Shown: piece after piece, positions 5,362 through 5,819 of the stretch
How positions within the stretch are numbered: position 1 is the first letter of the stretch
How the letters are laid out: the number at the start of each line of letters is the position of its first letter
NCBI GenBank assembly: GCA_900763035.1
Contig: CAAFIS010000267.1
Location: 1 to 5,819 of the forward strand
Direction: 5' to 3'
Length of the DNA: 5,819 nucleotides
Source: Clostridia bacterium
GTDB taxonomy: Bacteria > Bacillota > Clostridia > Oscillospirales > Acutalibacteraceae
Program-made: the position numbers and the translations under genes
Notes under the pieces: generated by a model
The model's database searches: none
Told to the model about the DNA's origin: nothing
Seen by the model: only the letters and a program-made list of their open reading frames with translations

Positions 5362-5819
5362 TCAGTCGTGCTGCCCGCCGAATTCCGACAGGCGCAGCTG
5401 GGGGTTATGCTCCGTGGCCCACGTGATGTTCCAGCTGTTGGTGAACAGCAGCAGCTTGCCGCCGCGGAAGTCCTGGATGCGGCGCGTGTCGGACGTCAGG
5501 TCGAGGGTCTTGGGGTCGATGTCTTCGTTTTCGATCCAGCGGATGTACTGGAACGGCAGCGGACGCATCCGGATATCGACGTTGTATTCGTTTTTCAGTC
5601 GGTAGGTCAGCACCTCGAACTGCAGCACGCCGACGACGCCGACGATGACCTCCTCCATGCCGCCGCCCAGCTCCTGAAAGATCTGGATCGCGCCCTCCTG
5701 CGCGATCTGCGTGATGCCCTTGACGAACTGCTTGCGCTTCATCGTGTCCACCTGCTCGACGAGCATGAAATGCTCCGGCGCGAAGGTGGGGATGCCCTCG
5801 AAGCAGAACCGTTCGCCGC
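5362..5819 (-). CDS. prfC: Peptide chain release factor 3 (RF3), C-terminal part
   Basis: RF3 is a translational GTPase that removes RF1/RF2 from the ribosome after peptide release. Only the last 151 residues are in the window. The frame is open to the right edge, so the start and the GTPase domain lie beyond it. The RF3-specific C-terminal domain is recognised by GVVGVLQFEVLTYRLKNEYN, encoded around 5580-5640, closely like the GVLQF...RLKxEYNV stretch of E. coli RF3, preceded by QIAQEGAIQIFQE. The end (FTNSWNITWATEHNPQLRL) also matches RF3, in the region before the stop. An in-frame Met at 5766 is internal, not a start, because RF3-like sequence continues upstream (FEGIPTFAPEHF). No frameshift or loss is seen. 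The gene converges on the flavoprotein gene with 75 bases between the stops. Confidence 0.95.
   Translation of the reverse strand, partial: GERFCFEGIPTFAPEHFMLVEQVDTMKRKQFVKGITQIAQEGAIQIFQELGGGMEEVIVGVVGVLQFEVLTYRLKNEYNVDIRMRPLPFQYIRWIENEDIDPKTLDLTSDTRRIQDFRGGKLLLFTNSWNITWATEHNPQLRLSEFGGQHD

Noticed and set aside
5362..5766. Separate 134-residue protein starting at 5766
   Set aside because: RF3-like sequence continues in frame to the window edge, so this Met is internal to prfC.

Overview
The window is GC-rich bacterial chromosome with tightly packed genes on both strands, good Shine-Dalgarno sites, near-consensus sigma-A/sigma-70 promoters and strong intrinsic terminators. The gene set (a PcsB/EnvC-type M23 hydrolase followed by a Ctp-type S41 protease, a DUF1846 protein, an FAD_oxidored-type flavoprotein and release factor 3) fits a GC-rich member of the Clostridia, perhaps Oscillospiraceae/Ruminococcaceae-like. 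That placement is inferred from protein resemblance and layout, not from a marker gene. I see no mobile element, CRISPR array, tRNA or rRNA.

Layout. (1) 1-2158, + strand: the 3' part of a coiled-coil M23 (LytM) peptidoglycan hydrolase gene, then a membrane-anchored PDZ/S41 protease-like protein. They are 26 bases apart and probably one operon. In many Firmicutes this pair lies downstream of ftsE-ftsX, which would be to the left of the window. (2) 2179-2228: a long bidirectional terminator between convergent genes, with a second weaker hairpin at 2296-2320. (3) 2347-3828, - strand: a full-length DUF1846 protein of unknown function. (4) 3829-4014: a divergent intergenic region with one well-formed promoter per strand, a possible 8-codon leader peptide before the DUF1846 gene and a palindrome in the spacer of the rightward promoter. 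(5) 4015-5286, + strand: an FAD-dependent oxidoreductase. (6) 5298-5340: a terminator whose U-tract serves the leftward gene. (7) 5362-5819, - strand: the C-terminal third of prfC (RF3), cut by the window edge.

The M23 and S41 genes most likely work together in the cell envelope: the first cuts peptidoglycan, and Ctp proteins elsewhere control such hydrolases or cleave membrane regulators. The most notable point is that the S41 protein keeps the catalytic Lys and Gln but has Gly where the nucleophilic Ser should be, so it is predicted to be a pseudoprotease beside an M23 enzyme whose zinc site looks intact. The other genes are separate transcription units with no evident link to this pair.
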